From contig CAJOKZ010000028.1 of NCBI GenBank assembly GCA_905235335.1, positions 764 through 39,398 on the forward strand: a stretch of 38,635 bases of DNA, written 5' to 3'. The notes beneath the pieces are model-generated. The model saw nothing but the letters and a program-made list of their open reading frames with translations, did not search any database and was not told the origin of the DNA. A program made the translations under genes and the position numbers. Position 1 is the first letter of the stretch; every line of letters begins with the position of its first letter. Shown here one piece after another: positions 14,592-22,818 of the stretch. The stretch comes from an uncultured Succiniclasticum sp. GTDB lineage: Bacteria > Bacillota > Negativicutes > Acidaminococcales > Acidaminococcaceae.

Positions 14592-15956
14592 ATGAAATTC
14601 AGCAAGAATGTCAACCCACTGGAAGGATCCATCTGGGATAAAATCATCACGTTCACTGTCCCGCTGGCCCTGACCAGTTTATTCCAACAGCTGTTCAATT
14701 CCGCGGATATCGCTGTAATCGGCCGCTATTCCGGCAGCCAGGCCCTGGCCGCAGTGGGAAGCACAGCCCCCATCGTCAACATTTTCATCAACTGCCTGGT
14801 GGGAACCTCTGTAGGGGCAACTGTTGTCATCTCCCACCTGATAGGCGAAAAAAATGAAAAGGGAGCAAGGAAAGCAATCCATACCTCCTTGCTCCTTTCG
14901 GTCGTTCTCGGAATCATACTGGGAGCGCTCGGCCTTCTGCTCGCCCGACCCATCCTGCGTTTGATGGGTACCCCGGCGGAGATCTTGGGCATGGCAGATC
15001 TGTATCTGAAAATATATTATCTCGGCATCCCATTCCTGACAGTCTATAATTTTGGCGCAGCCATCTTTCGGGCCAACGGAGATACAAAAAAGCCTCTGAT
15101 CAGCCTGACACTGGCAGGCTTGATCAATGTAGCGCTGAATGTATTCTTCATTGTTTACTGTGGCATGAACGTGGACGGAGTGGCCATCGCCACCGTCATC
15201 GCCAATACAATCAGTGCAGTATTGATCCTGCATTTCCTGGCGAAGGAAACAGGGGTTCTGCACCTTTCCGTCCGCCAGATACACTGGCATACCGGCCTGA
15301 TCCTTCAGGTACTGAAGATCGGAATCCCTGCCGGTATCCAGGGCATGGTCTTCTCTTTCTCCAACATGATCATCCAGTCCGCTATCAACAGTCTGGGAGC
15401 CACAACCATCGCCGCTTCCACTGTAGCGCTGAATTTTGAAATCTGGGCCTTCCATGTGCTCAACGCATTCTCCCAGACCTGCACCGCCTTTGTTGGACTG
15501 AATTATGGCGCAAAAAAGCTGAAGCGCTGTATCCGCATCATCCGCTGGTGCATGATCGAGGCTGTCGTAACAAGTATCGTGGTTGCCCTGTTCTTCATCC
15601 TGTTGCGCAAGCCTCTGGTATCCCTGTTCACCAAGGATGCTGCAGTAGCAAAACTGGCATACCTCCGCATGCTCTGGATTATTTCTTTTGAATTCATCAG
15701 CATGGTGATGGATGTCTTTTCCGGAGCATTACGGGGCTGGGGCTTTTCCCTTCTGCCAGCGGTCATTACCATTGGGGGGGTCTGCGTACTGCGTATTGTT
15801 TATGTATATACCGTATTCGTCAATTGGCCCGACTTCGGTGTGCTGATTGCAGTCTACCCCTTAAGCTGGCTGGTAACGGCCATTGGGATTTCCATTTCCT
15901 ATTTTGCCGTAAAGAAAAAGGTTATTGCCCGGCAGATGCAGATATGGAAGGCCTAA
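14592..15956 (+). CDS. MATE family efflux transporter
   Basis: A 454-residue membrane protein with about 12 hydrophobic helices in two homologous halves, the normal size for multidrug and toxin extrusion (MATE) transporters driven by Na+ or H+. Typical segments are the N-terminal PLALTSLFQQLFNSADIAVIGRYSG, the GTSVGATVVISHLIGEKN loop, and the half-way motif GIPAGIQGMVFSFSNMIIQSAIN. The start at 14592 (MKFSKNVN) matches the usual N-terminus, but the ribosome site is weak (GTCCGG). Longer in-frame starts would add a non-conserved stretch. It is a single gene, with a palindrome just upstream and a terminator at 16024. The drug or metabolite cannot be told from the sequence. Confidence 0.93.
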   Translation: MKFSKNVNPLEGSIWDKIITFTVPLALTSLFQQLFNSADIAVIGRYSGSQALAAVGSTAPIVNIFINCLVGTSVGATVVISHLIGEKNEKGARKAIHTSLLLSVVLGIILGALGLLLARPILRLMGTPAEILGMADLYLKIYYLGIPFLTVYNFGAAIFRANGDTKKPLISLTLAGLINVALNVFFIVYCGMNVDGVAIATVIANTISAVLILHFLAKETGVLHLSVRQIHWHTGLILQVLKIGIPAGIQGMVFSFSNMIIQSAINSLGATTIAASTVALNFEIWAFHVLNAFSQTCTAFVGLNYGAKKLKRCIRIIRWCMIEAVVTSIVVALFFILLRKPLVSLFTKDAAVAKLAYLRMLWIISFEFISMVMDVFSGALRGWGFSLLPAVITIGGVCVLRIVYVYTVFVNWPDFGVLIAVYPLSWLVTAIGISISYFAVKKKVIARQMQIWKA

Positions 15957-16023
15957 ATCAACATGCATTCATCTTCTGCAACTTTTCACGGATCCGTGAA
16001 CGACAAATATCTTACCATTTATA

Positions 16024-16095
16024 AAGCCGCCGCACTATCCGGCTTCCCTTCCAAAAATGGGAATGCAAGATAGCGCGACGGCTTTTATATTTTTG
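16024..16095 (+). terminator. Intrinsic terminator after the MATE gene
   Basis: A 16-bp stem with two G-U type pairs, 16024–16039 / 16069–16084, followed by TTATATTTTT on the plus strand. It may also stop transcription of the opposing small gene at 16189. Confidence 0.85.
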
Positions 16096-16188
16096 CTTTC
16101 AAAAATTACGGACATGTAAACTTTTTGCAAACCCCAAAAAGTGAAAATGCCCAAAACAATCAAATGTTACAAACCGGCCTGCAAATTC

Positions 16189-16626
16189 TTACTTGTTTTC
16201 ATTTCCAAAAACCTTGATCCGTTTGGCCAGCCGGTCAAGAACTGTTCCGGGAAGAATAGGCCTGGGATCATACTTCAGCGAGTCATACGATTTCACAACA
16301 TTCATATTTTCATCCTGAACAGCGCCCTTTTCCATGTAGGATGTATTCGTATCATAATTGATGCCATATCTTACATACACATAATGCATACCCTTTCCTA
16401 ATGCATCATCCACCCAGGTATAGGTGCATACCCAGACCTTTTTCTCATTTTTTCCCGGCACCTTTTCTACAGATGTGTAGTCAAAAAAAGTCCCTTGATA
16501 ATCCGTGGAACTAAGCCACAGCCATTTGCTCTGATCCAGCTTGCAATAATCAGAAACAGGATCCGCACTGCATATGGACATAAACACGGATACAAGCAAT
16601 ACGCATAAAATCAGTATCTTTTTCAT
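16189..16626 (-). CDS. Small secreted protein of unknown function
   Basis: A 145-residue protein with a clear signal peptide (MKKILILCVLLVSVFMSICSA, cleavage near 21). The mature part is rich in aromatic residues and has the pattern W-L-W-L-S-S-T-D, F-F-D-Y-T-S and KVWVCTYTW, followed by Y-V-Y-V-R-Y. This alternation resembles the surface-adhesin-E-like beta-rich domains of secreted proteins, a weak resemblance only. The mature part has two cysteines, one near its start and one in the middle, that could form a disulfide. A GAGG ribosome site lies upstream of the ATG. It is a single gene. Confidence 0.8.
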   Translation of the reverse strand: MKKILILCVLLVSVFMSICSADPVSDYCKLDQSKWLWLSSTDYQGTFFDYTSVEKVPGKNEKKVWVCTYTWVDDALGKGMHYVYVRYGINYDTNTSYMEKGAVQDENMNVVKSYDSLKYDPRPILPGTVLDRLAKRIKVFGNENK

Positions 16627-16834
16627 ATAAAATACCTCCGAAATTTATTGTTCATCAACAGAAAATATATGCAGCTATAATATTTTCATATTCTATTTTT
16701 TTCCCTTTTTTCCTTTTTTAATCAAGTATTGTCTGCAATTTTTGTCCTTACAGGATATTTCGCATAACTCCCCCTTCATTCGCTTTTCCCATTGTACCAT
16801 TACTGCCCATCCGGTTTTTCACCGTACAAAAAAA

Positions 16835-18034
16835 TTATCCGCCGCTTCGTCCCGTATCCGGACCGATTACCCTGTAGCATACACAGGCGCTAGCCAGCAA
16901 CATGGCAGCCGCGATAAAGAACAGGATGTATATACCGAAATTTTCCGCAATATAACCTCCGAATATGGCCCCGCTGCTCATCCCTATAAACTGGAAAGAC
17001 TGGTTGAAGCCATACATACGCCCCAAAAATTCCGGGGGAGAAGCCTGTTTGATAAGATAATTCACGGAAGGCATCAGCCCAGCTACCGCCACACCATGAA
17101 TAAACCGCAGCATTCCCAGCTGCCACGGTGCCGTCACAAAGGCCTGGGGAACCGAAACAACGCAGGCCGTCAACAGGGAACAGAACAGCACCTTCTGCGC
17201 ACCAATCCGGTCAGAAAGCGCGCCCAACCTTGAGCCAAACAGTGCGCTGGCAAAACCGGCACTGGAAAAAACAGCCCCGGAAATCAACGCAATATGGTCT
17301 GATTCCGGCACCAGAGCCGCAATATAAACCGTCAAAATCGGCTGGATACACATCAGGGAAAATTGGAATGTAAAGGTGGTCAGGAAAATACCATACAATA
17401 ACGAGGGCCGCGGTAGTGACAGAAATGCCTGCCGGTTAGAAAACGAGACGACCTTTCTGTCGACAGGTCTGCGGGTCTCATGGATTCCCAGAAGGGCCAG
17501 ACTGCTGACCAGGCACATAGTACCAACAATAAAGTAAGTGTTGCGGAATCCCACCGTTTCTGCCAGCCAGCCCCCCAGCAGCGGGCCGATCAGGGTACCG
17601 CTGATCTGTCCCGTAAAGAAAAGGCCTAGTGACCAGCCCGCCCGATAGGACGGCGATTCAGAAGATACCAACGGCATGGCGGTTGCCAGAAAACCGCTCA
17701 ACGCCCCCTGCAGCAGCCGCAATACAACTAAATGCCATACATGCTGCGCCATACCCATGCCGAAATTGATGACACCAAGCCAGATAACAGCCCGAAGGCA
17801 CATGAGTTTTCGTCCATACCGGTCCGACAAGCGACCCCAGATAGGTGAAAAAATGGCCAGCGTGACAAAGTTCATGGCAAAAACAATACCCGCCCAACGA
17901 GCCACCTGCCCCGGATCCTCTACTCCCAATGAGCGGATATATAGCGGCAGCATGGGCGCCAGCTGGCTCATCCCCGCAGAAGTGATAAAAGCGGCCAGAG
18001 TGCAGATATATACGTTACGCTTCCATTGTTCCAT
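16835..18034 (-). CDS. Major facilitator superfamily transporter, drug-efflux type
   Basis: A 399-residue, 12-helix MFS protein. The loop after helix 2 carries the canonical motif A as GRLSDRYGRK, and a related G-S-R-L-G-A-L-S-D-R-I-G motif recurs after helix 8, as expected for two six-helix halves. The N-terminal helix (SAGMSQLAPMLPLYIRSLG) resembles multidrug exporters of the MdtG type; the substrate is unknown. I preferred the ATG at 18034 because AGGAAG lies 8 nt upstream; an in-frame start at 18058 lacks a ribosome site. It is a single gene between a tRNA terminator and a small secreted-protein gene. Confidence 0.92.
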   Translation of the reverse strand: MEQWKRNVYICTLAAFITSAGMSQLAPMLPLYIRSLGVEDPGQVARWAGIVFAMNFVTLAIFSPIWGRLSDRYGRKLMCLRAVIWLGVINFGMGMAQHVWHLVVLRLLQGALSGFLATAMPLVSSESPSYRAGWSLGLFFTGQISGTLIGPLLGGWLAETVGFRNTYFIVGTMCLVSSLALLGIHETRRPVDRKVVSFSNRQAFLSLPRPSLLYGIFLTTFTFQFSLMCIQPILTVYIAALVPESDHIALISGAVFSSAGFASALFGSRLGALSDRIGAQKVLFCSLLTACVVSVPQAFVTAPWQLGMLRFIHGVAVAGLMPSVNYLIKQASPPEFLGRMYGFNQSFQFIGMSSGAIFGGYIAENFGIYILFFIAAAMLLASACVCYRVIGPDTGRSGG

Positions 18035-18084
18035 AAAAAATCTTCCTGCAATCACCAATCATACTGTTGAAAAAACGTAAAACA

Positions 18085-18127
18085 AATCCCTCTGCGGACG
18101 GGTTCTATTCGCATCTGCAGAGGGATT
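18085..18127 (-). terminator. Intrinsic terminator after the tRNA-Val gene
   Basis: Perfect 11-bp stem 18085–18095 / 18117–18127 (AATCCCTCTGC) with further pairing in the loop, followed on the minus strand by TTGTTTTACGTTTTTT. Confidence 0.85.
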
Positions 18128-18194
18128 AACACTCCCATTCAATATGTTGTTTCGGTTTAGCTGAACCTGCCCGGCCAGACAATATTTTAAGATA

Positions 18195-18271
18195 TGGTGC
18201 GCAGAGTGGGGCTCGAACCCACGACCTCCGCCATGTCAAGACGGCACTCTAACCAGCTGAGCTATCCGCGC
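18195..18271 (-). tRNA. tRNA-Val (anticodon GAC)
   Basis: The minus strand folds as a complete cloverleaf: acceptor arm GCGCGGA pairing with TCTGCGC (one G-U), D arm with GCTCAGCTGGTTAGAG, a 7-nt anticodon loop TTGACAT with anticodon GAC, and a T arm with GGTTCGAGCC. CCA is encoded in the DNA at the 3' end. GAC reads the valine codons GUC and GUU. A TATAAT on the minus strand near 18377 could be its promoter. Confidence 0.95.
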
Positions 18272-18429
18272 ACATATAGACCGATACCTCATAACAGTCA
18301 AGCCATACGGGTCGGCATTCCCAAGACCGGGGATTGCGGATGACCATACGTCAGACGTCACAAAGTACTGCACTGGTATTATACACTGTTATACACTAAA
18401 AATAAATACCTTTTCCAAATTTCCGGAAA

Positions 18430-18888
18430 TTATTTTTTCTCTGCGGGCTGTTGTCCGTTCACTTCCATAGGAGCTACCTGGAAAGAAACAATTTTCGGAA
18501 CATTATTTTCCACAGCAAACAAAACAACGAATCTTGCTAATTTTTCTTTATTTACTGTTCCGAGATAAAGCATCTCTTCTACATTATTATAACCGGTCTG
18601 TGGATTGTACTGTTTTGCATAGGTTATAAAATTAGCCTCTTTGACAGTACCTACCTGGTCTTTGATTTGCTTTTTCAACTCGGCGAATTTTTCTGCCGTA
18701 AGATTTTTTTTCAGTCCTTCGCTAAAATTTTTGCTTACTACTTCATAGGTAACACTGTTACCGGTCAGAGCACCGATCAGAGCATCCGCAGCCTTTTCTT
18801 CAGCCGTAAAATTTTTAACTGCGCCTGCAGCAAAGCAACTGGAACTGATTGCTAAAGCGAGCACTAATGCAGCCAGGAATTTTTTCAT
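18430..18888 (-). CDS. Small secreted protein, DUF3887-like
   Basis: A 152-residue protein with a signal peptide ending around AISSSCFA (cleavage near 21). The mature part is a small alpha/beta domain: two helices (EEKAADALIGALTG, NLTAEKFAELKKQIKDQVG), then strands of the type A-R-F-V-V-L-F-A-V. The order "residues that count a small pool, then FSEGLKKNLTAEKFAELKKQ, then GTV" resembles DUF3887 extracellular domains of Bacillota, whose role is not established. GGGAGG precedes the ATG. It is a single gene. Confidence 0.82.
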   Translation of the reverse strand: MKKFLAALVLALAISSSCFAAGAVKNFTAEEKAADALIGALTGNSVTYEVVSKNFSEGLKKNLTAEKFAELKKQIKDQVGTVKEANFITYAKQYNPQTGYNNVEEMLYLGTVNKEKLARFVVLFAVENNVPKIVSFQVAPMEVNGQQPAEKK

Positions 18889-19045
18889 TTGAACTACCTC
18901 CCATATTTAGTGACTTAGTCTCCATTGTTTTCTTTGATTTTAAACACAACACAATACACTGCTTTATATTATATCACACTCTTTAATTATGTCAAAATAT
19001 TTATCTAAACCCGGATTACCCCGGAAATTTTTTAATTTCCCGTAC

Positions 19046-19080
19046 AAAAGACCCTGCAGCAAAAAGCTGCAGGGTCTTTT
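19046..19080. terminator. Intrinsic terminator after rpsI
   Basis: Perfect 15-bp stem 19046–19060 / 19066–19080 (AAAAGACCCTGCAGC) around an AAAAA loop. T runs are present at the end of the stem in both directions, so it may work bidirectionally. Confidence 0.9.
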
Positions 19081-19133
19081 TGAATTCAATCCGTTACCAC
19101 ATCATTGCGGTAAAAATATCCCACCCGAAAATA

Positions 19134-19491
19134 TTAACGCTTGCTGTACTGGGAAGCTTTACGGGCTTTCTTCAGGCCGTATTTGCGACGTTCTTTTTCA
19201 CGGGGATCGGAAATCCTCATCCACCTTACACAGGGCGCGGCTGATACCGTGACGAATCGCACCGGCCTGGCCGGAGAAACCACCGCCGATAACATTTACA
19301 AGGATGTTGTATTTATCTTTTGTCTCGGTCAGTTCCAAAGGCTGGTTGACAATCAGCTTCAGGGTTTCCAGACCAAAATAATCGTTCATTTCGCGGCCAT
19401 TGATAATGACTTTCCCTTCACCCGGTACCAGGCGGACACGGGCAACGGAAGATTTGCGACGGCCTGTCGCGCTGTATACTGCTTCTGCCAT
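19134..19491 (-). CDS. rpsI: 30S ribosomal protein S9, reading frame broken
   Basis: Small-subunit protein whose C-terminal tail contacts P-site tRNA. The ATG at 19491 starts [15 protein letters not shown] and the frame runs normally to DEDF. It then hits TGA at 19198, while the family C-terminus, [24 protein letters not shown] in sense, continues in another frame to TAA at 19134. The break is at about 19209. Adding about 35 nt (the missing 12-residue R-x-x-L-K-K-x-G-x-L-T-R segment, less one base) gives exactly 130 residues, the normal length. S9 is essential, so a sequencing or assembly deletion is more likely than a true null. It follows rplM with a short gap. Confidence 0.93.
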
Positions 19492-19510
19492 GATGTTTTC
19501 CTCCTCCTGA

Positions 19511-19940
19511 TTACCGTATGTTGATTTCCAATACTTCGGGCTGCTGCGCCGCATGGGGATGTTCCGGACCGGCATATACATGCAGTTTCCTGTAAATCTG
19601 ATCGCCCAGACGATTCTTCGGAATCATGCCGCGAACAGCCATCTCAACCATCCGGACCGGATTGTTAGCCAACATGTCTTTTGCTACTACAAAACGGTCG
19701 CCGCCCAGATAACCGGTATGATGGAAGTAGGTTTTCTGAGTCAACTTTTTGCCGGTCAGCACAACTTTTTCAGCGTTTACAATAATCACATTGTCGCCGG
19801 TGTCCATATGCGGGGTAAAGGTGGGTTTGTGTTTTCCGCGCAGGACTTTCCGCGGCCAGACGGCCCAGCGTTTTATCAGTGGCATCCACAACGAACCATT
19901 TACGCTCGATGTTGGACGGATTTGCCATGAAAGATTTCAT
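19511..19940 (-). CDS. rplM: 50S ribosomal protein L13, reading frame broken
   Basis: Large-subunit protein, first gene of the rplM–rpsI unit. The ATG at 19940, with GGGAGGG 8 nt upstream, starts [30 protein letters not shown] in sense. The frame is then lost near 19846–19850, and [20 protein letters not shown] continues in another frame to the normal end at 19511. The family segment between the two (E-V-A-K-V-L-R-G type) is short by 8 nt; restoring it gives 145 residues, the expected length. As with rpsI this is more likely an error than real inactivation. Confidence 0.93.
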
Positions 19941-20120
19941 TTCAATGTCCCTCCCAGGATAATTTCTTACAACATTTCATAAATTTTCTTACATAGGGTT
20001 TTGTGAGCATAATACGTATGTGAGTGACACATACATAATGAAAACGTGAATGTGATGATGAGTCATTGTGTCCCCTGCATCGGGGCTAATCGAATTCAGG
20101 GCACAAAATCACGTAAATAT
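19941..20120 (-). promoter_or_regulatory. rplM: Long 5' leader of rplM–rpsI, candidate L13-type leader RNA
   Basis: About 170 nt lie between the predicted transcription start and the rplM ATG. Two hairpins are evident: CCCTG/CAGGG (20073–20077 / 20097–20101), extended by GTG/CAC, and a 7-bp stem GTATGTG/CACATAC (20016–20022 / 20028–20034) with a 5-nt loop. Many Bacillota carry an L13 leader at this place that lets the protein repress its own mRNA; the match to that family was not tested. Confidence 0.5.
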
Positions 20121-20149
20121 ATTTTAATCACTTTTATGGTATTTGTCAA
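20121..20149 (-). promoter_or_regulatory. Promoter for rplM–rpsI
   Basis: On the minus strand TTGACA (20144–20149) and TAAAAT (20121–20126) are exactly 17 nt apart, a near-consensus sigma-A promoter. It makes rplM–rpsI independent of the truA unit upstream. Confidence 0.8.
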
Positions 20150-20235
20150 CGCATAAACAAAAAAATCCTTGGATTTTACAAAAATACACTGACCGCGCTA
20201 TTGGCAGACAGTGTACATACGCCAACAATATTCCC

Positions 20236-20991
20236 TTACTCTTCTTTGTATGGTTCATATCCCACTCTTGCCAGATACAGGCCTCTGGCCGGTGCAGGTG
20301 AATTTTCAAATTCACCCCTGCCTCTCCGCAGTTCTTCCGCCATGTCAGAGGGGCTTTTCTCTCCTAATCCGGCCTGCATCATAGACCAGACCAGATTGCG
20401 GACCATGTGATATACGAAGCCGTTTCCGACAATGCGATATACTAAGGTTCCATCCGGTTCTTTTTCCCATGTGGAACGGTAAATGGTCCGGACTGGTGAA
20501 ACCGGGGAACTGCCCGCACTCCGAAACCCGCTGAAATCATGGGTTCCTATAATGTAAGATGCGGCCTCTTTCAGTTTTTCCGTGTCCAGTTCTTCTCTGA
20601 CCTGCCATACATGATTCCAGGAAAAAGGATCCGGATCCGGCGTATAGCAGACACGGTATTCATATTCCTTCCAGCAGGCATCCTTCCGGGCATTAAACCC
20701 CTCCGGCGCCTCTTCGGCTTTCAGCGCCCGGATATCTTCCGGCAAAATACTGTTCAGCGCCCGCACAATATTTTCTGTCGGAATCTTTCCTGCCGATGAA
20801 AAAGATATAACCTGACCGCGGGCGTGAACCCCTGCATCTGTCCGTCCGCTTCCAATTATACGCACGTTTTCGTCAAAAATACGGGACAGCTTTTCTTCCA
20901 GGGTTTCCTGTATGGTGGTCTCCCTTGCCTGTCGCTGGAATCCACAATACCGGGTCCCGTCATAGCTGACAGTTATCTTGAATGTTCGCAT
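20236..20991 (-). CDS. truA: tRNA pseudouridine synthase A
   Basis: A 251-residue enzyme that isomerises uridines 38–40 in the anticodon arm of tRNAs. The catalytic aspartate is D52 in GSGRTDAGVHARGQV; the N-terminal strand reads KITVSYDGTRYCGFQRQ. I chose the ATG at 20991 because GAGGAAG lies close upstream; an earlier ATG at 21021 overlaps the ecfT stop codon and is possible through translational coupling. It is the last gene of the ecfA1–ecfA2–ecfT–truA unit, an arrangement common in Bacillota. Confidence 0.96.
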   Translation of the reverse strand: MRTFKITVSYDGTRYCGFQRQARETTIQETLEEKLSRIFDENVRIIGSGRTDAGVHARGQVISFSSAGKIPTENIVRALNSILPEDIRALKAEEAPEGFNARKDACWKEYEYRVCYTPDPDPFSWNHVWQVREELDTEKLKEAASYIIGTHDFSGFRSAGSSPVSPVRTIYRSTWEKEPDGTLVYRIVGNGFVYHMVRNLVWSMMQAGLGEKSPSDMAEELRRGRGEFENSPAPARGLYLARVGYEPYKEE

Positions 20992-21020
20992 TTCATCTTC
21001 CTCTACAAAGCTGGCAGTCA

Positions 21021-21830
21021 TCAGAACAGAGATGGTCCCCAGCGTAAAAACGCAAGCAGCCCGATCATGGCAAACGTAAACGCAAACGCAACAAAATCAC
21101 CGGACCGATAGGCCAGCTCATGCATCCGCGTCCTTCCTTCACCGCCGCGGTAACAGCGGGCTTCCATGGCAACAGCCAAATCGTCAGCCCGACGGAATGC
21201 ACTGATAAACAGGGGAACCAGGATCGGCAACATATTTTTGGCCCGGCTCAGCAGATTGCCCCCGGAAAAATCAGCGCCCCTGGCAGTCTGCGCCTTGATG
21301 ATTCGGTCTGTTTCCTCCATCAGGGTAGGTATGAACCGCAAAGCAATGGTCATCATCATGGCCAGTTCATGGGCCGGCACCCCGATGACACGAAAAGGGC
21401 GGAGCAATGATTCAATCCCGTCCGTCAATACGATGGGAGATGTAGTAAATGTCAATATGGAAGAAATCATCAGAAGCAGAATCAACCGCATAGACATCTT
21501 CACACCCATCTGCAGCCCCTCTTCCGTCACCTTAAAAATTTTCCACTGATACAGGACGTGTTCACCCTGGCCCAAAAAAACATGAAGCATCAGCGTCATC
21601 ACGATGATCAACAGCAGCGGTTTCACCGATTTCAGTACCATCATGAAAGGAATTCCGGAAACGGAAACAATCAGAACTACCATGGCACAGAGGATACCGT
21701 AACCAACAGCTGCATCAGCAAGGAAAACCGCCACGATAAGAAGCAAGGTCGCAAGAATCTTGGTCCGGGGATCAAGCTGATGGATAAAGCTGTTGCCCGG
21801 GTAATACTGCCCCAGCGTGATATTAAGCAT
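21021..21830 (-). CDS. ecfT: Energy-coupling factor transporter transmembrane protein EcfT
   Basis: A 269-residue membrane subunit that couples the EcfA ATPases to vitamin-binding S components. It has about five to six hydrophobic helices and the two Ala-Arg-containing coupling motifs: AQTARGADF in the first coupling helix and AMEARCYRGG in the second, both of which contact the ATPases. The N-terminus LDPRTKIL is typical. It directly follows ecfA2, with stop and start adjacent. No S component gene is in the window, consistent with a shared group II ECF module. Confidence 0.96.
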   Translation of the reverse strand: MLNITLGQYYPGNSFIHQLDPRTKILATLLLIVAVFLADAAVGYGILCAMVVLIVSVSGIPFMMVLKSVKPLLLIIVMTLMLHVFLGQGEHVLYQWKIFKVTEEGLQMGVKMSMRLILLLMISSILTFTTSPIVLTDGIESLLRPFRVIGVPAHELAMMMTIALRFIPTLMEETDRIIKAQTARGADFSGGNLLSRAKNMLPILVPLFISAFRRADDLAVAMEARCYRGGEGRTRMHELAYRSGDFVAFAFTFAMIGLLAFLRWGPSLF

Positions 21831-22688
21831 CTACTTCAGCCCCTTCCTCTTTTTTACTTCTGCCAGTAATAGCTTTGCATCCGTAATATCATTGGGCAGA
21901 CGCATTCCTTTTGCACGAAGGGCATCTGCCAGTTTATAGACCTCCGGAATATCCATACCCGCTTCCAGCAAGCGTCTTTTTTCCTTCAAAAACACCTCTC
22001 CCGGTTTTCCGTCAATGAGTATCCTTCCCTGATAAACGACCAACATCCGTTTGGCAAACTGAGCTGCATCTTCCATGCTGTGGGTCACCATGACGATACC
22101 GATCCCGCGTTTTTTGTATAAGGCCATCACCTCTGCGAAAACAGCATTCCGGGAACCCGGATCCAGCCCGGCCGACGGTTCATCCAAAATCAGGTAATCC
22201 GGATCCAGAGCCACAACACCGGCTATGGCCACTCTCCGCATCTGCCCGCCGGACAGGGAAAAAGGAGACCGGCCCGCAAAGGTTTCAAAATCCAGCCCCA
22301 CAAATTTCATAGCCTCATGAACACGGGCGTCTACTGCGTCATAATCCAACCCCTGATTCCGAGGACCGAAGGCCACGTCTTCATATACGGTTTCCGCAAA
22401 CAACTGGTGTTCCGGATACTGGAACACCATACCGATGCGGCTTCGGGCCATTTTCGCATCCCTGGTCTTGTCCGCCAGATTGATACCGTCCAGCGACGCA
22501 ATACCTTCCGTGGGATGCAATAATCCGTTCAGGTTCTGCACCAATGTAGATTTTCCGCTGCCGGTATGCCCAATGACCGCCACAAATTCCCCTTTTTTTA
22601 TTTCCAAAGAAACATCCTTAAGAGCCTTCTTTTCATAAGGTGTTCCGGGCATATATGTATAAGAGACATGCTCCAGCTTGATTGACAT
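21831..22688 (-). CDS. ecfA2: Energy-coupling factor transporter ATPase EcfA2
   Basis: A 285-residue ABC ATPase. Walker A GHTGSGKST is at 40–48, the Q-loop is in GMVFQYPEHQLF, the signature motif is LSGGQMRRVAIAG and Walker B ends LILDEPSAGLDP. The PEHQLF Q-loop is characteristic of EcfA subunits. It pairs with EcfA1 to power vitamin uptake through EcfT. A 130-bp gap without recognisable features separates it from ecfA1. Confidence 0.96.
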   Translation of the reverse strand: MSIKLEHVSYTYMPGTPYEKKALKDVSLEIKKGEFVAVIGHTGSGKSTLVQNLNGLLHPTEGIASLDGINLADKTRDAKMARSRIGMVFQYPEHQLFAETVYEDVAFGPRNQGLDYDAVDARVHEAMKFVGLDFETFAGRSPFSLSGGQMRRVAIAGVVALDPDYLILDEPSAGLDPGSRNAVFAEVMALYKKRGIGIVMVTHSMEDAAQFAKRMLVVYQGRILIDGKPGEVFLKEKRRLLEAGMDIPEVYKLADALRAKGMRLPNDITDAKLLLAEVKKRKGLK

Positions 22689-22818
22689 AATGATTGTAAA
22701 ACCCTTTCCTTGTTATGGCAACATGCTTCGTATCGATCCATATCCAAAACCCGATAAGGTTCTGTATCATCGGGAAATGAAGCGCCGGTACACATCACCC
22801 TGTAGCTTCATTCTGTTT

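Noticed and set aside
18195..18271. tRNA-Asp
   Set aside because: The plus strand shows GTC at the anticodon position, but the gene is on the minus strand and the loop TTGACAT gives GAC, hence valine.
18271..18300. TTGACT-17-TATATG promoter directly before the tRNA
   Set aside because: The -10 would end one base before the mature tRNA, placing the start site inside the tRNA; an upstream TATAAT is more sensible.
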